A stretch of 64,000 nucleotides of DNA, from the NCBI RefSeq assembly GCF_002887595.1, contig NZ_PEBU01000010.1, positions 161,433 through 225,432 of the forward strand. The letters run 5' to 3'. Below, one piece after another: positions 43,813-52,351 of the stretch. The first letter of the stretch is position 1, and the number at the start of each line of letters is the position of its first letter. Under the pieces are notes generated by a model. That model had not been told where the DNA came from and searched no databases. It worked only from the letters and a program-made list of their open reading frames with translations. Position numbers and translations under genes: made by a program. Source of the DNA: Bowmanella denitrificans (GTDB taxonomy: Bacteria > Pseudomonadota > Gammaproteobacteria > Enterobacterales > Alteromonadaceae).

Positions 43813-44865
43813 ATGAAAAATCTTAAATCAGCTCTTTTTTTTGGAATTTTAATTCTTTTATCGTCAGAAGTATCAGCCAAAATAATCGCTCAATATCCGA
43901 TGGAAGGGAACTTTGTTGACATCGGACCTTATGGATTTAATGGGGTAGTTGCTTGGGGTAATAGCTCATTAACATCAGACCGGCATGGAGAATTCAAAGC
44001 CATGCAATTCTACAAAACAACGATAAGGGTCGACGGTTTCAGAAACTATAATTTTGGTAATGAACTTACAGTCTCTTTTTGGATGAAGAGAAGTAGCATT
44101 AAAAACCACTATGGGAGAGATTCCTATATGGGATTAATTAATAATGGAATGGGGAATCAAACTTTTGATATTCGAATGGGGCGAGAAGCTGGAGGCTCCT
44201 TTTTATTTGCCAAGTCCACTTGGCAAAATGGCTCCACGTCTTCCTCTTCCACCAATGATATTACTATAGGAAAATGGCATCACGTTGCTGTGGTTCTTAA
44301 GGATGGTAGCTCAAAGTTATATGTAGATGGTAGATTCATACGTGAGTCGTCAACCAACCCTGGCGATTTACTCACTTATAATAGACCCGTAATATTTGGT
44401 GCAAATGCCAATGGAAAAGATCATGAAAATTTAAATGGAGCTTTAGATGATATAATATTTTTCGATAGGGCACTAAGCGAAGAAGCTATTATTTCCATTG
44501 CAAATGACACCTATAGTGAAGCATACAATATAAGTCTATCACCAACAGTGCCCAATCCCGTAGTTCCTTCTGCGGGTGGACAGATTGAGTACAACCTTAC
44601 TTTCAACAATGAATCCACTAATACCTCATCAGACTTTAAAGTATGGAAAATAATTACTACAAAAGATGGTATAGATTATCCAGTTTCCAACTTGCTAGAT
44701 ATTAATGTTCTCCCAGGAAGCTCTTATGTAGCTCAATCTGAAGTAATCGAGGTTCCTAGTTGGCTTCCGGCAGGGCAGCATGTTTTTCGCTGGTACGTTT
44801 CCGACCCAGCCAAGGAAGGGGGAAATATACTGAGCGCCAAATTCACCTTCACCAAGCAACCTTAA
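43813..44865 (+). CDS. Exported LamG-domain (concanavalin-like) protein
   Basis: The protein has 350 residues with a Sec signal (LKSALFFGILILLSSEVSA). A LamG/laminin-G-like lectin fold (about 25-235) shows YPMEGNFVDIGPYGFNG, ELTVSFWMKR, GKWHHVAVVLKDG, KLYVDGRFIRES and LNGALDDIIFFDRALSEEAI. A C-terminal Ig-like or CARDB-like region (about 240-350) has IEYNLTFNNES. Such proteins bind carbohydrate or act in adhesion. Codon use and base composition are far more AT-rich than in the flanking genes, suggesting acquisition. AAGGAAC precedes the ATG. No sorting or anchor signal was seen. Confidence 0.83.
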   Translation: MKNLKSALFFGILILLSSEVSAKIIAQYPMEGNFVDIGPYGFNGVVAWGNSSLTSDRHGEFKAMQFYKTTIRVDGFRNYNFGNELTVSFWMKRSSIKNHYGRDSYMGLINNGMGNQTFDIRMGREAGGSFLFAKSTWQNGSTSSSSTNDITIGKWHHVAVVLKDGSSKLYVDGRFIRESSTNPGDLLTYNRPVIFGANANGKDHENLNGALDDIIFFDRALSEEAIISIANDTYSEAYNISLSPTVPNPVVPSAGGQIEYNLTFNNESTNTSSDFKVWKIITTKDGIDYPVSNLLDINVLPGSSYVAQSEVIEVPSWLPAGQHVFRWYVSDPAKEGGNILSAKFTFTKQP

Positions 44866-44881
44866 GTTTAACTCGATTCCT

Positions 44882-44907
44882 GTGGCGAGGATACACTCGC
44901 CACTTTT
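44882..44907 (+). terminator. Intrinsic terminator after the LamG protein gene
   Basis: GTGGCGAG (44882-44889) and CTCGCCAC (44896-44903) form an 8-bp stem around a 6-base loop, followed by four T. The T-tract is short, so partial read-through into the sulfotransferase gene is possible. Confidence 0.65.
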
Positions 44908-44919
44908 AAAGGACATTAT

Positions 44920-45882
44920 ATGAATCTGATTCATATTGGAATGCCAAAGGCAGGCAGTACGTCACTACAGAATTTTTGGAGCCGATCTGACCAAGTTAGC
45001 TTAGTGTGGCAAGATCTAGAACCACTAGTTAACAGCGTGCGAAAATCAATAAGAAGCCAGGAAGATCCCAATCAGCTACTCAAGCTTTGGCCAACAAAAA
45101 ATGGCTTAAATACAGAAGGTAAAGCAATCAATATTTTTTCATCTGAAGGCCTATTTGGTCTGCCTTTGTCACAGCGATTTACAAAAGATGAGGTTGATTA
45201 CTCCAGGTATTTGTATGCAAACATTTGTAGAGAGTTTCTGCCAGAATCGAAAATATTGATCTTAATAAGAAACCCTTATGATTGGTTGAAATCTATATAT
45301 ATCCAGTCCATTCAGGAAGGCAAAAACTGGGGCTTTGTTAAATTTATCAATGTCGAATCAGATGCCATTCTCGAACATTTCAACTTGTGCGCTCTTGTCG
45401 CGCACTGGAGCGAGGCATTTGGTGAACAGAACATCATAATCTACCCGTTTGAAAAACTCTGTTTAAAGCCAACTGAAGCAAATAGTGAGCTATGCCGGGC
45501 GATATCACTGCATGAACAACATATATTTTCCCTGCAAAAACAAGCGAACAGATCAATTTCTATCGAGCAGGCATATTTACTCAGAGCTTTGTCTGTGATG
45601 AATCGTTCGGTCGCTAAATATGATAGCTCACTTAAAAGCTCGTTTGAAAAACTCAACAAGGAGATGAGGCTGCTATATAGAGTAGCGCTGCAGAAAAGTG
45701 GATCTACAGCGCTACACAGCAGGATTGAAGTACCCAACAGACTACCCGGGCTGCCTGCCTCAATCAGGGAAAAACTAACACACAAGTTGCAACAGAATTT
45801 CTTTCCCGCTTTATGCGCTTCGCAATTTGATGTACCGACATTGGCTTACTATCAGGAGCAAGTGAACAGGCACTTTGACTAA
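44920..45882 (+). CDS. Sulfotransferase-like protein
   Basis: The protein has 320 residues. The PAPS 5'-phosphosulfate loop is in HIGMPKAGSTSLQNF (about 5-19), and the 3'-phosphate region is in ILILIRNPYDWLKSIY. Both are hallmarks of the P-loop sulfotransferase superfamily. Acceptor substrate is unknown; bacterial homologues near surface-protein genes often modify glycans. AAAGGAC precedes the ATG. Together with the LamG gene it forms an AT-rich patch between more GC-rich core genes. A 9-bp inverted repeat (45868-45876 with 45883-45891) spans the stop codon. Confidence 0.78.
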   Translation: MNLIHIGMPKAGSTSLQNFWSRSDQVSLVWQDLEPLVNSVRKSIRSQEDPNQLLKLWPTKNGLNTEGKAINIFSSEGLFGLPLSQRFTKDEVDYSRYLYANICREFLPESKILILIRNPYDWLKSIYIQSIQEGKNWGFVKFINVESDAILEHFNLCALVAHWSEAFGEQNIIIYPFEKLCLKPTEANSELCRAISLHEQHIFSLQKQANRSISIEQAYLLRALSVMNRSVAKYDSSLKSSFEKLNKEMRLLYRVALQKSGSTALHSRIEVPNRLPGLPASIREKLTHKLQQNFFPALCASQFDVPTLAYYQEQVNRHFD

Positions 45883-45912
45883 AAAGTGCCTTAAGTCAGA
45901 GCGTTGGCGATA

Positions 45913-47058
45913 CTATTCCTGGCGCAACAGCAAACTGGCCATGGCCTGATTAAACACTCTTAACCATTTCGGGCAGAACTGTCCGGCGGCCACCCGATTG
46001 ATCTCCATCACCGCGCGTTTTTTCGGGCGTTTTCTGTGGGTGCCATGGGCACGGGAATGGGTTAATGCATCAAAGGTATCAACAATAGCCAACAGTTTGG
46101 CACCTTCACAAATGTCTGCTTCCTTTAACCCCAGTGGGTAGCCGGAACCATCCATTCTTTCATGATGCTGAATCACGATTTTGCGCGCTTCGTTCCACTG
46201 GTCCAAATGTTCAAGCAACCTGGCACTCTTATACACATGGGAGCGCATCAGGTTAAACTCATTCTGATCCAGGGGTTCGGTTTTATGCAGTACCTTAAGG
46301 GGCATAAATGCCATGCCAAAGTCATGTACATAGCAGGCCACAGCCAGTTGATTGGGGTCGACCGGTGTGCCGTTTAACTTGTTCAAGTACAAGGCCAAAC
46401 GGGCAATACGATCACCACGGCCTTCCCAATACTGGGAGCGACGCTCAACCGGTTCCATCAGCTCACGAAAGAACATAATGTCGCGGTGCTCGTCGTCGTC
46501 ATGGTCACCAGTCAGGCCGATATCGTCCAGCGCCTGACTGGTTCGCGGTTCCACCGAAACCTGTTCTGGCTTGGCAGCAGACGGGGCATCCAACGTCGGG
46601 TCAAGCAGCAGCACCGACTCGGCCAGCAGCTTTTCATGCTCGGCTGGGTTGTCCGGCTTGATTCTGGCAATTTGTTTCACCAGCAACTGGTAAAGGTCGC
46701 CATCGTACTGGGCTTCGCCGGATTTAATGCAACTCTGAACAAAGAGTTTCACCCTGTCCATGGTCAGCAGCACTAAATCACTCATAGTGCTGGTATAGCG
46801 AATCTGGCCTTTGCGCAAATAGTCCAGCAAGTCTTCCACGTGCTGCAGCAAGGGGATCATCGGGGAGAAATTGACCAGCCCCAAATCCCCTTTAATGGTA
46901 TGAATAGAGCGAAACAGCGCGCGCTGCAATTCGTTGTCCTGGGGCTGAAGCTCCAGTTCAATCAGGGTTTGCTCGCTGGCCTCGTACAGCTCGTTAATTT
47001 CTTCGAGCAAGTCATTAAGGATGTCGTTGTCCAGATCGTCGTGTCGGAATGTCTGCAT
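45913..47058 (-). CDS. HPt-domain protein fused to an HD-GYP domain
   Basis: The protein has 381 residues. An N-terminal histidine phosphotransfer domain (about 1-125) has FRSIHTIKGDLGLVNF, with its His as phospho-acceptor. After a variable linker comes an HD-GYP domain (about 195-370) with YVHDFGMAFMPLKVL, HVYKSARLLEHL and IVIQHHERMDGSGYPLGL. HD-GYP enzymes degrade cyclic-di-GMP. The HHE..DG.GYP motif is intact, but the usual HDIGK is HDFGM, so the Lys is lost and activity is uncertain. Direct fusion to HPt would let a phosphorelay control the domain. No kinase is adjacent; the hybrid kinase at 32.9-36.0 kb has its own HPt. Confidence 0.85.
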   Translation of the reverse strand: MQTFRHDDLDNDILNDLLEEINELYEASEQTLIELELQPQDNELQRALFRSIHTIKGDLGLVNFSPMIPLLQHVEDLLDYLRKGQIRYTSTMSDLVLLTMDRVKLFVQSCIKSGEAQYDGDLYQLLVKQIARIKPDNPAEHEKLLAESVLLLDPTLDAPSAAKPEQVSVEPRTSQALDDIGLTGDHDDDEHRDIMFFRELMEPVERRSQYWEGRGDRIARLALYLNKLNGTPVDPNQLAVACYVHDFGMAFMPLKVLHKTEPLDQNEFNLMRSHVYKSARLLEHLDQWNEARKIVIQHHERMDGSGYPLGLKEADICEGAKLLAIVDTFDALTHSRAHGTHRKRPKKRAVMEINRVAAGQFCPKWLRVFNQAMASLLLRQE

Positions 47059-47288
47059 ACGGCTGCCTTGCTATTCTTCTTCGCTGGCAAATAAACTGTC
47101 AGCCATTGAGTGTAATCTTCCTGCTCGATACTTTCATCACAATATATCAACGAAACGTATGAGATCTTGTCTGGGATCATAGATATTAATAAATTACCGC
47201 CGCTAAAATCGGCAATACAGACTGATCAGATATCCTCGCATGGCAAAACGGGTATACTCTGCCACCTGTTTCTGTTGTGGGGGTAGCT

Positions 47289-48014
47289 GTGCTTGCTCTG
47301 ATTCGTATCCCGCTGGCGCTGTTATATTTTGTCGCCGTTAATATTGCCTTGCTATGTATTTGCCTGGTCAGGCCCTTTCACCGTGACAATGTGCATTATG
47401 GCGCACGTATGTATAGCGGCGTGTCGCGAATATTCGGCCTGAAAGTGATAGTGAGAGTGGCTGACGAAGTAAAACAGGGTGGCCCTTACGTGTTTATTGG
47501 TAATCACCAGAACAGCTACGACTTGGTGACGATTTGTGCTGCCACCCAACCCGGCACGGTTACCGTGGGCAAGAAAAGCCTGGTGTGGATCCCACTAATG
47601 GGCCAGATGTACTGGTTGTCTGGCAATATTCTGATCGACAGACTCAACAGCAGTAAAGCCAGTGACACCCTAAAGCAAACCATTCGCAAGATTCGCGAAC
47701 GACGCTTATCCGTTTGGTTGTTCCCCGAGGGTACCCGTAGCAATGGCCGGGGACTGCTTCCTTTCAAAACCGGCGCTTTTCGCATTGCCCGTGAAACCAA
47801 TGAGCCTGTGTGTATGATTTGCGCCAGCGAACTGCATGGCAAAGTCAGCTTAAATCGCTGGAATAACGGCATAGTTCTGGTAGATGTCACCGCCCCGGTG
47901 GCTCTGGATGACAGCCGCGACTTAAAAGGCTGGACGCAGTATTTTCATCAGCAAATGCAGGCCAAAATCCACCAGCTAAATGAAGAAGTTGCAGCACTGG
48001 AAGCGAAGCCTTGA
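47289..48014 (+). CDS. plsC: 1-acyl-sn-glycerol-3-phosphate acyltransferase (PlsC-like)
   Basis: The protein has about 241 residues. An N-terminal membrane segment (IPLALLYFVAVNIALLCICLV) precedes the acyltransferase motifs: GNHQNSYD (the HX4D motif), the FPEGTRS glycerol-phosphate site and the PVCMICASE region. It makes phosphatidic acid in phospholipid synthesis. The GTG at 47289 is chosen because GGGGG lies six bases before it; an in-frame GTG at 47277 is possible. A GGTATACTCT sequence at 47251-47260 may be the -10 region. Confidence 0.88.
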   Translation: MLALIRIPLALLYFVAVNIALLCICLVRPFHRDNVHYGARMYSGVSRIFGLKVIVRVADEVKQGGPYVFIGNHQNSYDLVTICAATQPGTVTVGKKSLVWIPLMGQMYWLSGNILIDRLNSSKASDTLKQTIRKIRERRLSVWLFPEGTRSNGRGLLPFKTGAFRIARETNEPVCMICASELHGKVSLNRWNNGIVLVDVTAPVALDDSRDLKGWTQYFHQQMQAKIHQLNEEVAALEAKP

Positions 48015-48072
48015 TGCATGCAAAACAAAAGCAGGCTAGACTGCTGGCAAATTTCTTTTCGCGGAAAATGCT

Positions 48073-48420
48073 ATGAGTGCTGAAATAAATGAATGGTACG
48101 AGTTTAATCAGGAAACCATCGAAGCGCTGTTAAATGACGGCAGCAATGCCGAACTGCCTCACTCCATCGAATACCACTTTGCCAGCGACAATTTTGACCA
48201 GTTAGAGAAGGCCGCCGTGGATGCCTTTAAAGCCGGTTTTGAAGTCGGCGATGCCGAAGAACTGGTGCTGGATGACGGCGGAACCTTGTTTTGTTTCGAT
48301 GCCGTGATTGAAAGGCCGCTGGAATTGGATGTGATCAACAAGGACACCGTTACCCTGCTGGCCATCGCCGACAAGCACAAAGTGCATTACGATGGCTGGG
48401 GCACGTATTTTGTAGAATAG
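48073..48420 (+). CDS. rraB: Ribonuclease E inhibitor RraB
   Basis: The protein has 115 residues, acidic, and matches RraB in size and pattern (EYHFASDNFDQLEKAAVDAFKAG, LVLDDGG, DGWGTYFVE). RraB binds RNase E and changes degradosome composition, lowering decay of some mRNAs. It is preceded by plsC and followed by a palindromic repeat. Assignment rests on length and the C-terminal motif. Confidence 0.88.
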   Translation: MSAEINEWYEFNQETIEALLNDGSNAELPHSIEYHFASDNFDQLEKAAVDAFKAGFEVGDAEELVLDDGGTLFCFDAVIERPLELDVINKDTVTLLAIADKHKVHYDGWGTYFVE

Positions 48421-48518
48421 CGGCGCTGCTCGCAGGCGTCACCGGCTCAGCTGTCAGTTGCCTGACCGGGCACAGGTTTGGAGCGCAATAACATCAGCGC
48501 AATGCTATGCAAGTTTTG

Positions 48519-48563
48519 TTGGGCTGCGGCCCAACCCAGAGTGGGTCGGAATTTATTCCGACA
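48519..48563. repeat. Dispersed palindromic repeat (TTGGGC...GCCCAA / TCGGAA...TTCCGA)
   Basis: TTGGGCTGCGGCCCAA (48519-48534) is followed by a 23-bp unit at 48541-48563 with the core TCGGAATTTATTCCGA. The reverse complement of the 23 bp occurs exactly at 56051-56073. A variant palindrome lies at 13180-13197. These look like small mobile or extragenic palindromic elements. Confidence 0.8.
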
Positions 48564-48578
48564 CCTCACGGCAAGTAA

Positions 48579-48770
48579 TCAATGCACTCCGACCGCATCC
48601 AGTGCGCGTGATACCGTCTGATTTTTTAGCGGCACGGCCTCGGCTTTGCTTTGCGCTTCGGCCAGCAACACGGCCATGGCATCCATAATGTCTAGAAACT
48701 GGCTTAGTTGCTGTTCATTTAAGGTAGCAGACAGGCTTTCTATATCCTTGATCAGGGCTTGGGTGGTCAT
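48579..48770 (-). CDS. Small hypothetical helical protein
   Basis: The protein has 63 residues from ATG 48770, which has GGAG six bases upstream. It is Leu-, Ala- and Gln-rich and amphipathic (ALIKDIESLSATLNEQQLSQFLDIMDAMAVLL), suggesting a helical bundle or coiled coil. No family was recognised. It follows the RHH gene on the same strand after 93 bases. Confidence 0.5.
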   Translation of the reverse strand: MTTQALIKDIESLSATLNEQQLSQFLDIMDAMAVLLAEAQSKAEAVPLKNQTVSRALDAVGVH

Positions 48771-48863
48771 CAGGAACTCCGTCAATATTCTGTTATTGCG
48801 CATTATCAGAACCTGATTATTCAAGAGCTGTGCCAGTAAAGACGGATTCGACGCTGAAACAGA

Positions 48864-49070
48864 CTAATCCTGTTGGTTTGGCCCGCGTTTGTTGTCTTCC
48901 ACTTCGGTGATGACCTTCTGCACCAGTTTAACCCGCCCCTGTTTTACCAGCGCATCGCGCAGCACATATTCAATTTGGGCGTTCAGGCTGCGCAGTTCAT
49001 CATCCGCCCAGCGCTGCATAGCAGCCAGCACATCGGCATTAATTCGAAGCGGGTAGGCTTTTTTTGACAA
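48864..49070 (-). CDS. Arc-like ribbon-helix-helix DNA-binding protein
   Basis: The protein has 68 residues. YPLRINADVLAAMQRWADDELRSLNAQIEYVLRDAL fits the Arc/MetJ ribbon-helix-helix fold: a short beta strand followed by two helices that dimerise on DNA. It is the last gene of a run with an SPFH protein and a small protein on the same strand, the small gene ending 4 bases before it. RHH proteins bind tandem short palindromes; a matching pair lies in front of the SPFH gene at 50169-50187. It may repress its own operon. Confidence 0.8.
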   Translation of the reverse strand: MSKKAYPLRINADVLAAMQRWADDELRSLNAQIEYVLRDALVKQGRVKLVQKVITEVEDNKRGPNQQD

Positions 49071-49074
49071 GAGG

Positions 49075-49320
49075 TTACCTTTTCAATCTTGCTGTCAATG
49101 GGATGGAGGTTGCCGCTATATGGGCGGCTCCTGGCCGGGTGCACGGCATTGTATCAATCACCGGTATTGATTGCTGCCAGATTGCGCCGCGGATTTCCGC
49201 CCTCGATTCCACCTTGGTAGCCATTAGTGCCGGGTAACGGGATGCCAATGCACAATCTGATGGCATCACCGTCAGCCACACAGTGACCAGGGTCATCAGG
49301 CTAGTACAAACTGCCAGCAT
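49075..49320 (-). CDS. Possible small exported protein between SPFH and RHH genes
   Basis: The frame gives up to 81 residues and overlaps the 3' end of the SPFH gene by 20 bases, ending 4 bases before the RHH gene. The N-terminus is signal-like ([25 protein letters not shown]) and would leave a short basic mature peptide with one Cys. No ribosome binding site is evident for the ATG at 49320, and later Met codons are possible starts. Tight packing in the operon favours a real gene; otherwise support is weak. Confidence 0.4.
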   Translation of the reverse strand: MLAVCTSLMTLVTVWLTVMPSDCALASRYPALMATKVESRAEIRGAIWQQSIPVIDTMPCTRPGAAHIAATSIPLTARLKR

Positions 49321-50155
49321 TAATCACCGGTTGCGTGTGTTTGTCACCACACAGCACCACCAACAGATTACTGACCATCACGGCTTTGCGTTCTTCGTCA
49401 AGCTCCACCACGTCTTTTTCACGCAGCTTTTCCAGCGCCATTTCCACCATGCCCACTGCACCTTCGACGATACGGGTACGGGCTGCCACTATCGCGCTGG
49501 CCTGCTGACGTTGCAGCATGGCGCTGGCAATTTCAGGGGCGTAGGCCAGGTGACTGATACGGGCTTCGTGCACCATCACGCCCGCCTTATCCAAACGATC
49601 CTGAATTTCCTGCTTGAGAATGTCAGAAATGGTTTGTGGATGACTGCGCAGGGCTACCGCGTCTTCTTCCTGGGGATCATAAGGATAAGAGCTGGCCATA
49701 TTACGCAGTGCCGACTCGCTCTGAATGTTAACGAAGCTTTCATAATCATCCACTTCAAACACCGCTTCTGCGCTGTCTGATACTGACCAGACCACGATGG
49801 TTGCAATCTCAATTGGGTTGCCCTGGTTGTCATTTACCTTAATTTTGCCACTTTCAAAGTTGCGGATGCGCAATGACACGGTGCGGCGGTTAAATAGCGG
49901 GATGGTCCAGCGTAAACCCGTCTTTTTCACGGTGCCCACATAGGCACCGAATAAGGTCATAACCTTTGCCTGATTAGGTTGCACCATCATAAAACCCGCC
50001 AGCGCCGCGACATCCAAGGCCACCACCGCCAGGCTAATTAGGGTAGTGGCATTCATCAATTCACTTATCTGTGGCACAAAAATCGCCAGTACCACAATCA
50101 AGGTAGCGACCACCGCATAACCATTTAAGGAAAATCCGACTTTTTCTCTAATCAT
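49301..50155 (-). CDS. SPFH/band 7 domain protein, second paralogue
   Basis: The protein has about 284 residues. Two N-terminal membrane segments ([18 protein letters not shown] and [22 protein letters not shown]) are followed by an SPFH domain (about 75-250) with [22 protein letters not shown] and [22 protein letters not shown]. It lacks the long coiled coil of the first SPFH protein in the window and resembles the stand-alone prokaryotic band 7 group. The ATG at 50155 is used in preference to a TTG at 50161. A pair of TGATATCA palindromes lies just upstream and suggests tight repression by the RHH protein of the same operon. Confidence 0.85.
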   Translation of the reverse strand: MIREKVGFSLNGYAVVATLIVVLAIFVPQISELMNATTLISLAVVALDVAALAGFMMVQPNQAKVMTLFGAYVGTVKKTGLRWTIPLFNRRTVSLRIRNFESGKIKVNDNQGNPIEIATIVVWSVSDSAEAVFEVDDYESFVNIQSESALRNMASSYPYDPQEEDAVALRSHPQTISDILKQEIQDRLDKAGVMVHEARISHLAYAPEIASAMLQRQQASAIVAARTRIVEGAVGMVEMALEKLREKDVVELDEERKAVMVSNLLVVLCGDKHTQPVINAGSLY

Positions 50156-50168
50156 AATCAACTCTTAG

Positions 50169-50187
50169 TGATATCAATTTGATATCA
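50169..50187. promoter_or_regulatory. Paired TGATATCA palindromes, candidate RHH operator
   Basis: Two perfect 8-bp palindromes, TGATATCA at 50169-50176 and 50180-50187, have centres exactly 11 bp apart, one helical turn. They start 14 bases upstream of the SPFH start codon. Ribbon-helix-helix repressors such as Arc and MetJ bind side by side on such tandem short palindromes. Binding by the RHH protein encoded in this operon is inferred. Confidence 0.55.
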
Positions 50188-50277
50188 AAATAGATCGACA
50201 TCAGATGAGTTGCAAGTTTTTTTCTTCTGTTTATGCTGGATAAACGAATACCTACCAACCTATAAAAGGACATGGCT

Positions 50278-50835
50278 ATGTTGAAACAGATTCTGGCTGC
50301 GGTGATGGCATTAACGCTGATTTCCTGCGCGGCAAATCAGCAAAAAACTGTTGAACAGCGCCGCTCGGACGTACAAAAAATGGTGCAGGAAACCGTACAG
50401 TCTGTGCAAAAGCACCAGTCCAATATTCGTCAGAAGATGCGTGAGGCACCAGGCTATGCGGTATTCAGCAATGCCAATGTGAATCTGATTTTTGCCAGCT
50501 TCTCTGGTGGCTATGGCCTGGCCCACGACAATGCCAGCGGCAAAGATACCTATATGAAAATGGGTGAAGCCGGTATTGGTCTTGGATTAGGGGTAAAAGA
50601 TTTTCGCGCCGTGTTTGTATTTAAAACCCGCCATGCCTTCGATCGCTTCGTGGAAAGCGGCTGGATGGTAGGTGCCCATGCGGATGCCGCCGCCAAAGCC
50701 AGTGACAAAGGCGGCGCTGCCGGTGGTGAAGTGATGGCAGATGAGGTGGAAATATATCAGGTCACTGAGGCTGGCCTTGCCCTGCAAGCCACCATCAAAG
50801 GCACAAAATACTGGCAGGATGATTCATTGAACTAG
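50278..50835 (+). CDS. SYLF/YSC84-domain lipoprotein
   Basis: The protein has 185 residues. The lipoprotein signal has lipobox LISC (Cys17 from the ATG at 50278). The mature region has the SYLF (YSC84-like) fold with APGYAVFSNANVNLIFASFSGGYGLA and a Gly-rich repeat, linked to phosphoinositide or lipid binding in eukaryotes and to unknown envelope roles in bacteria. The ATG at 50278 is chosen because the AAGGA site is 7 bases away; the ATG at 50272 is too close. Confidence 0.85.
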   Translation: MLKQILAAVMALTLISCAANQQKTVEQRRSDVQKMVQETVQSVQKHQSNIRQKMREAPGYAVFSNANVNLIFASFSGGYGLAHDNASGKDTYMKMGEAGIGLGLGVKDFRAVFVFKTRHAFDRFVESGWMVGAHADAAAKASDKGGAAGGEVMADEVEIYQVTEAGLALQATIKGTKYWQDDSLN

Positions 50836-50853
50836 GTATTGCCCTACGACAGT

Positions 50854-52266
50854 TTATCTCTGCTCAGCGGGCCGGCTACTGAACACCTGATCACGGCCGG
50901 CCTTTTTGGCTTTCAGCAGACATTCATCGGCACGCTCAAAGGCGTCCTGAAAATCTTCATGGCGTTCAATCTGCACCACACCAAAACTGCCGGAAAGAAA
51001 ATGCCGGGTGTCTGCCACTTTCACTCCGCGTAGGGCCTGGCGCAGTCTTTCGGCGGTTTCACTGGCTTTATCCAGGTCAATACCAGGTAACAACAACAGA
51101 AATTCGTCACCGCCGAAACGTCCAAGCAGATCAGATTGACGCAGCCCCTTGCCTATCGCTTCGGCCACCAGCACCAGGGCACTGTCCCCGGCAGTGTGAC
51201 CAAACTGATCATTTATTTGTTTAAAGTGGTCTATATCAAACACCAATAAAGAAATGGGTTGTTGATATCGTCTGGCTCTGAGCAACTCCTGTTCGGCCCG
51301 TTCAAAGAAATATTGGCGGCTGGCCACTTTGGTCAGGCCATCGCTTAGCGCCAGTTCCCGCAGTTGCGCGTTGTGTGCTGCCAGCACCGGCACCGCCAAA
51401 CCAAAGTATGCGCTGGCTGAAATCACGCAGATGGCAAACTGGTACACCAGGGCGTAATCCATCAGGGACAGCGATGCCACCCAAACAGCAGTTAAGGTAC
51501 TAAACACAGCCAGACTTAGCGAGGCTCTGAAGGCGGACTCGGTGTAAACAATCCACATCTGCGGAATAATCAGGAAGAACACCGCAAAAGACACTTCGGA
51601 GTAACGAAACTGCGCTGCCAGCAGCATAGTCAAGGTCAGTAAGGAGCTACTAATCAGCAGCTTGACCAGAAAACCATACAACCCCTGGCCACTTTGCTGA
51701 AAGTCCAAGCCACCCAGCCAGCCTTCAATTAAGGGGTAGCGCCAACTGAGCAAGCCAATAAACAGTGGCGTCAGAACAATAGTGCCAGCCATATCGCCAA
51801 TCCACCAGGGCAGCCAGATACTGGCCGCTTCCTGTTGCTCAATCAAACCACTCCCTGCCAGCACCTGAGTGCCCAGTAGCGCGGCAAGTAACGCTGACAG
51901 CGAGCCAAGGATCAAAAAACTAAGGATAATTTTGGGCAGCGCATCACTGAACGAACGACGCACCAGTTGCTTTAACAACTTAGCGCCACAATAGTAGGAA
52001 AAACAGTGGGCCGCCCCAAACAATACACCGGTGTAGGCCAGTTGCGTCCATGTCTGGTGCATCGCGTACAAATCATCCACCCAGAAAGTGGCAATCAGGC
52101 TACACAACATCACAATGGGTACGGCGCGCAGACCCAAAATCAGAAAGGCCGCAAAACTCAAACCCGCTGAAGGAAACCAGATACTGGCATGCGGGGCATA
52201 TTCCATCAATACAGCCAACCGCCATAGCAGCAACCAGGAGCCAGCCAGCATCAGGCTGCGCAACAT
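50854..52266 (-). CDS. MASE1-GGDEF diguanylate cyclase
   Basis: The protein has about 470 residues. The N-terminal MASE1 module has about eight membrane helices (1-300) beginning AGSWLLLWRLAVLMEYAPHA. The C-terminal GGDEF domain (about 310-465) has the intact signature RFGGDEFLLLLP, plus LSDGLTKVASR and FDIDHFKQINDQFGH. It should make cyclic-di-GMP, opposing the HD-GYP protein encoded at 45.9 kb. The I-site (RxxD) before GGDEF is visible as RQSD. I chose ATG 52266 because MASE1 begins there; an upstream frame overlaps the propeller gene. Confidence 0.9.
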   Translation of the reverse strand: MLRSLMLAGSWLLLWRLAVLMEYAPHASIWFPSAGLSFAAFLILGLRAVPIVMLCSLIATFWVDDLYAMHQTWTQLAYTGVLFGAAHCFSYYCGAKLLKQLVRRSFSDALPKIILSFLILGSLSALLAALLGTQVLAGSGLIEQQEAASIWLPWWIGDMAGTIVLTPLFIGLLSWRYPLIEGWLGGLDFQQSGQGLYGFLVKLLISSSLLTLTMLLAAQFRYSEVSFAVFFLIIPQMWIVYTESAFRASLSLAVFSTLTAVWVASLSLMDYALVYQFAICVISASAYFGLAVPVLAAHNAQLRELALSDGLTKVASRQYFFERAEQELLRARRYQQPISLLVFDIDHFKQINDQFGHTAGDSALVLVAEAIGKGLRQSDLLGRFGGDEFLLLLPGIDLDKASETAERLRQALRGVKVADTRHFLSGSFGVVQIERHEDFQDAFERADECLLKAKKAGRDQVFSSRPAEQR

Positions 52267-52351
52267 TTCCCGGCTGTCCAATAACTGGTGGCTGACAACT
52301 GATTTCAGATGATACTTGCCCGAAGCTGGTGATTCTCGCAAATGTTTACCC

